From NCBI RefSeq assembly GCF_965363235.1, contig NC_134842.1, forward strand, positions 39,522,458 to 39,586,457: a stretch of 64,000 nt of DNA. Reading direction: 5' to 3'. A program made the position numbers and the translations under genes. Positions 59,806 through 64,000 of the stretch are shown here, one piece after another. The notes under the pieces were generated by a model. That model did not search any database, was not told the origin of the DNA, and was given only the letters and a program-made list of their open reading frames with translations. This stretch comes from Mytilus galloprovincialis. Lineage: Eukaryota; Mollusca; Bivalvia; Mytilida; Mytilidae. The first letter of the stretch is position 1. Every line of letters starts with the position of its first letter.

Positions 59806-60575
59806 CGGATACTATTTGGTTTTATTACAACTTTGACCGGGGATTTTTAAAACGGTTATCAGTTTACTTTTAATCAGTGATAACGTTTTTGTGTCTTTTA
59901 AGATAAGTTACGAGAAAAGAACTTCGGCAAAAACTATTTTTTCTATTTACATATCTTGAAATGACTACATGTATATCATGTAAATAGAAGTACGTTCTTT
60001 TGTTTTATATAGACACATATTTTCATCACACTGACAGGGAGTCAATGAAAAAAATACTGGAATCTGGAAAAATTTTGAAGTCGGAAAAGAAAAAATGAAG
60101 ATGCAGTTGGAGGTGATGGCACTTATCTTACAAAAATAGGCCCCTCACATTCAAAGGAAAAAATAGCAAAAAATAATTACGATGGGGCTACAGCAAGATT
60201 TTATGAAGACAAAGTTAAGACCGGCAAAACAGATGTCGCCATTTAATTTAAAATGGCAAAAGGAACCGTACATGACCATTCAAAGGATTTAAAACGTGAT
60301 GTGCACAGATATCCTGATAATGTTGATCTTAAGAAAGTTACCGATCTCAAAGTTCATGTTCGCGGTGATAAAGGTTTACAAACATTTGAAGCTAAAAAGA
60401 AATAAGCAACTTTTCAATAAATATTCCTCCTAACATCTTTTAATAGTTATAACAATTGTTTCGTTGTTTATGATGTTTTGCTTTACTTGTAGTTTTCAAC
60501 ATTTATTATTTACTGAGGCTTGTTCATGAAATATAAAGAATTATTAATATAGGAACAAGTCTATTTTTCATGAAA
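59806..60575 (+). repeat. Segmental duplication, copy 2 (partner 1-805)
   Basis: Matches copy 1 from intron to 3' untranslated region: GTGTCTTTTAAGATAAGTTA, CGAGAAAAGAACTTCGG, ACTACATGTATATCATGTA, the exon, and CTTTTAATAGTTATAAC. It continues past the point where copy 1 is interrupted by the R1 insertion at 800. Confidence 0.85.
60013..60405 (+). pseudogene. Second HYD1-type ADP-ribosyltransferase exon, inactivated
   Basis: A paralogue of 238-629. The acceptor (TTTTATATAG, AG at 60011-60012) and the beginning FHHTD and KKILESGKILKS are kept. A one-base expansion of an A-run near 60092-60097 shifts the frame, and a G-to-T change makes a TAA at 60244-60246. The remaining codons to the stop at 60403-60405 are otherwise well conserved, so inactivation seems recent relative to the duplication. 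The stop is not a homopolymer artefact, which argues that this copy is truly dead. Confidence 0.75.
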
Positions 60576-61169
60576 TATTTATAGATTATGGTTGAGATGA
60601 CCAATGATAATCTGTTATTCGCTGTTTTATCTATGACGACGTTGTCAGTTTCATGTCAATTTCATTAACAACGCCTCGTGTCTCCTTTGTTTCCAGCGAT
60701 AAGTATCCATCTCAAGCGAGTAGTATGATATGAAAAATTATCACGAAAAAAGATCAAAGGAGAAATGCACAAAATAGCGATAAACTGTAGAAACTATGAT
60801 TACAATTTCAGTATATTAAATTCCACGACCAATGTATAAAATAATAATTATTATCAAAATGGTGAGAAATTAAAAGCTACTTCGGTTCATGTTGGTTCAA
60901 TTGCAAAACCGAAACCAAGTTACTATTTTATTGAGATGTGTGTATTATTCAGCTGAATGTAAAAATACCATCAGACATATTATAGATAAAACCATATCGA
61001 TCGTTTTGATTTTAATTGACAAATATAAGCATTGTACTTTTCATGTATTTTTATTGTATAATGTTTTATAAATCATTTGCATACTCATTACCAGACACGT
61101 AATTGTGTCAGCTTTCGTTGTGAAGAAAAAAATATAAAAAATTGGAAACCCACATGTTGACATACAAGG
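60576..61169. other. No gene seen
   Basis: AT-rich. The part at about 60785-60830 matches 1850-1895 and so belongs to the segmental duplication. Confidence 0.5.
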
Positions 61170-61504
61170 AAACAATAGAGGGTTATGGTTTTTTTTTACC
61201 TAAGAAAAAATATTCTGATCCACAAATTGATGAAAAAAAAATCCAATGGTCATGTAGGCAAGGACAAAACACATTTTAAATGTTTTCTCCACACTTTAAA
61301 GTGTTAAATTATGAAACAAATAATTGTCTTTTAATTAACTCCGACAAAAAAAAAACAACATAATCCACCGACCCCCTTTGTATATATGTACCAAAAATCC
61401 TCAATCATCTAAATTAAGTATTACAAATAAAGAAAAAACGGTTGAAGAAAAAATATCATAAAGATAAACGGAATAATATTTGTAATCATACAAAAATTCT
61501 ATTT

Positions 61505-61640
61505 AGATATAGGAAGATGTGGATTGAGTGCCCATGAGACAACTCTCCATCCAAATAAAAATTATAAAGTAAACCATTATAGGTCAATGTACTGCCTCAA
61601 CACGGAGCCTTGGCTAACACCGAACAACAAGCTATAAAGG
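61505..61640. repeat. R3 repeat, copy
   Basis: TAGGAAGATGTGGATTGAGT, GCCCATGAGACAACTCTCCA, AAACCATTATAGGTCAATGT, CAACACGGAGCCTTGGCTAA and CACCGAACAACAAGCTATAA. Confidence 0.85.
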
Positions 61641-62515
61641 ATATTGGTTTTCCTCGGATAAATTTGGTAAATTTTATAGAAATAAGAAGATTCACAATAA
61701 TACTGAACTCAGAGGATATTCCAATCGGAAAGTCCATTTCCACATGGCAAAATCAAATAACAAAACACATAATAAACGAATGGACAAGAACTGTCATATT
61801 CCGGACTTGGTATAGGCATTTTCAAATAAAGAAAATGGTGAATTAAACCTGGTTTTATAGCGCTAAACCACTCCTTTTGGTGACAGTCTCATCAAACTCC
61901 GTTATATTTACAATGAAGCGTGAGCTAAACAGACATAATAAATAAAATAGTAAAAATATGGGTACATCATCGTTTAACAATTGTAAAAGGAACTATTTAA
62001 CAGGTCACAAAAACATTTATCTACAAATACATTCATTGATTCGCGTGTCTGACGTCAGAAAATTTTATACGTCACATATATTTGGCGTTCAATGTATATA
62101 TAAACATATGAAACATTTCATACGGGCAATGTTATCATACAGGGTTAAAAGGTTATCATTATCATTTTCTTTGTGAATGATCTACTTTTAAACAATAATA
62201 ACAAGTTATAAATACTTTCATGAATTTTCCCTTTTTAAAAATATCTAGAATGTCAAGATTTTGATTTAAGGAAATCGTGATGTTTTAAAATGGAAAAACC
62301 AAACTAAGTTCTTTCAGATATTCATTTATATACTGCAACTAGTTGTGTTTATTTCCTAAATATAGTAACATGACTACATGTTGTACCAACTTAATTTCAT
62401 CATGGAACACTTTCTTCACAATCAGGGGTTCATTAAAGGATGCAAATAAGTTTGAAATTTGTGTTACAATTTAGATAGGTATTAAGTTATTTAGTTAAGT
62501 TGCAGTATAAAATAC

Positions 62516-62660
62516 TATATAAGGTCAATGTCAGGAATATATCAACAATTTTGTACTCGGCACAAAACTGGGAAACGGCTCGGTACAACTTTGCCCTTTC
62601 CCAGTTTCTCAGCCTCATACAAAAAAGTTAATATTTTCTGACATTGACCTTATATTGTAT
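62516..62660. mobile_element. ~145-bp foldback/MITE-like element
   Basis: The ends TATAAGGTCAATGTCAG and CTGACATTGACCTTATA are complementary. Inside, AAACTGGGAAA and TTTCCCAGTTT form a second inverted pair. The element is absent from the paralogous segment at 57.9 kb, which supports its being an insertion. Confidence 0.8.
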
Positions 62661-62721
62661 ATGTATTTCACTTTACATTCAGGCTGGAAAAGATCCGTTA
62701 ATATTTGTGAGTAAGTAGTTG

Positions 62722-62858
62722 TAGCTGACTATGCGGTATGGGCTTTGCTCATTGCTGAAGGCCGTACGGTGACCTATAGTTGTTAATGTTTGTGTCATTT
62801 TGGTCTTTTGTGGTTAGTTGTCTCATTGGCGATCATACCACATCTTCTTTTTTATAGT
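62722..62858 (+). repeat. R2 repeat 3' end
   Basis: TAGCTGACTATGCGGTATGG, GCTTTGCTCATTGCTGAAGG, CCGTACGGTGACCTATAGTT and GATCATACCACATCTTCTTT. Confidence 0.9.
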
Positions 62859-63420
62859 AATGATATTTAGAAATAATAAGCTTTAAAATACTCTATAATC
62901 AACAAATTTTTTTCAGTTTGAAACGTTTTTTATTTGAAAAGAAATTTATATTACTTTCATTTATAAGTAACTTAAATACAATGCCTGCTTACAATTTAAA
63001 CTTATTTTTGAACAACCTGAATATTGTGTGTTCATTTTGCATAAACCATACTGGTGACCAAAAGATAATACGAATCGTGGTGTAGAATAAAAATTACAAC
63101 ACCACGAACAGAAAAACAGACTTAAACCGTTACACGAAAAACTGAAGATCTTGAATTTTAATCTGCTTTTTTACATCCGTTCTTTATTCTCGTATGTTAC
63201 TTGGTATTTTTTGGAACAGGTCAAATTAAATCATGATGTCACAGTTTCTCTCATTCATTTTAACAACAGGACTGGCACTGGCTTTCGGAACTACTGAACT
63301 TGGGATTACACTACGCTGTACGAATAACTAAATATTTATCTAAACCTATAAGCATACACATTCAAACCATAATAGATGATATAAAATAAGACGAGGTGCT
63401 ATGGTTGTAAATAATACAAA

Positions 63421-64000
63421 TAGTCCAGTCATAAATTTGACCCTTATTATACCTTGAAGTTATCGCAAAAGAAGATTTTTAAGTTATAATCTTTAGCATA
63501 ATACCCCAAATATACACAGAAAAAGTACCGTAAAATCTAACTTGAGGAAACTAAAAAATGATAATTTAAAATTCCTGCATTGATATGGTAACTCTGCAAA
63601 AAAGGCAGAAATATCAATAAACATTGATGCAAAATTATAACTTTACCGATTTTATTCAACAGAATGGATAAAGTGTTGATATGTGTGCCGTCTTGAAAGT
63701 ACAACAAACAACGCTAAAGATTTTTCCATATCTTTCATCAAACAAGAACCTAGAATTCATAATTCAAAAGTTCACCATTTAATTGCAATACTCATAGAAG
63801 AATACTATATATTAATACTGAACGAAAAACAATGAGATGCAGAACAACGATCAAGAGTTGTTGACGTATTTTCTATGTTAAAGTCCTTCCTTTAATCGAA
63901 CAGAGATTAAAAATTAATTTAGAGTTGTCTGTGCTTAATTGTAATTCACAAATACCAAATACCAAAATTAAAATACTACAGACTTTCTGTATATTATACT
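63421..64000. other. No gene seen
   Basis: AT-rich sequence to the window end with no coding frame or repeat that I can support. Confidence 0.5.

Larger units (their letters stand above)
61170..63420. repeat. Diverged segmental duplication, copy 2 (partner 57270-58610), with insertions
   Basis: Carries the landmarks listed for copy 1 in the same order, but is expanded by three insertions: an R3 repeat (61505-61640), a foldback (62516-62660) and an R2 repeat (62722-62858). Copy 1 lacks all three, so they entered after the duplication. Confidence 0.75.

Overview
The window is strongly AT-rich eukaryotic DNA with intron-like sequence, a non-LTR retrotransposon, three tRNA-derived SINEs and very dense dispersed repeats. 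From memory of published bivalve sequence, the repeat consensus motifs (for example the tail ending in 'CCCCATTTCCATTCTCAATT' and the '(A)AGAAGATGTGGTATGA' family) are those of marine mussels, so a Mytilus-like bivalve is the best guess. This is inference, not a database result. No complete multi-exon gene is visible. The window looks like a gene-poor, repeat-rich accessory region holding exons and broken copies of two possible immunity or effector-type domain families.

Layout. 0-3 kb: a single exon (238-629) encoding a probable HYD1-type ADP-ribosyltransferase domain, then a 5'-truncated reverse-transcriptase element and a 1.05-kb terminal-inverted-repeat (TIR) element. 3-13 kb: short tandem repeats, a long inverted repeat (arms at 7.9-8.4 and 12.3-12.9 kb) carrying exon-like blocks of an unidentified gene, a G/C-tract foldback, a 4-unit tandem repeat, and a TTAA-flanked element with a SINE nested in it. 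14-20.5 kb: a nearly full-length LINE (ORF1 with coiled coil and SGNH esterase; ORF2 with endonuclease, reverse transcriptase and a CCHC knuckle) broken by frameshifts and one stop. 21.5-26 kb: a TTAA-flanked MITE, retroelement tails and a broken deaminase-like copy. 26.5-34.2 kb: an unexplained local array of duplicated segments that repeats an exon-like module about ten times. 34-46 kb: retroelement tails, tandem ~350-bp repeats and a deaminase-like copy at 37.1-38.0 kb. 46-53 kb: another deaminase-like copy (46.1-46.9 kb, minus strand) followed by a 6-kb structure whose two inverted arms each hold about 26 units of a 21-bp minisatellite. 53.5-55 kb: a reverse-transcriptase fragment abutting a fossil deaminase-like copy. 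57-63.4 kb: a diverged segmental duplication flanking a dead second copy of the HYD1 exon.

The most interesting content is (i) four dispersed copies of one family with an HGE...PC-x6-C signature, read here as an AID/APOBEC-superfamily-type deaminase fold, (ii) the live/dead pair of HYD1-type exons in a duplicated segment, and (iii) the 26.5-34.2 kb array. Many frameshifts lie in homopolymers, so some breaks could be assembly errors rather than real pseudogenisation.
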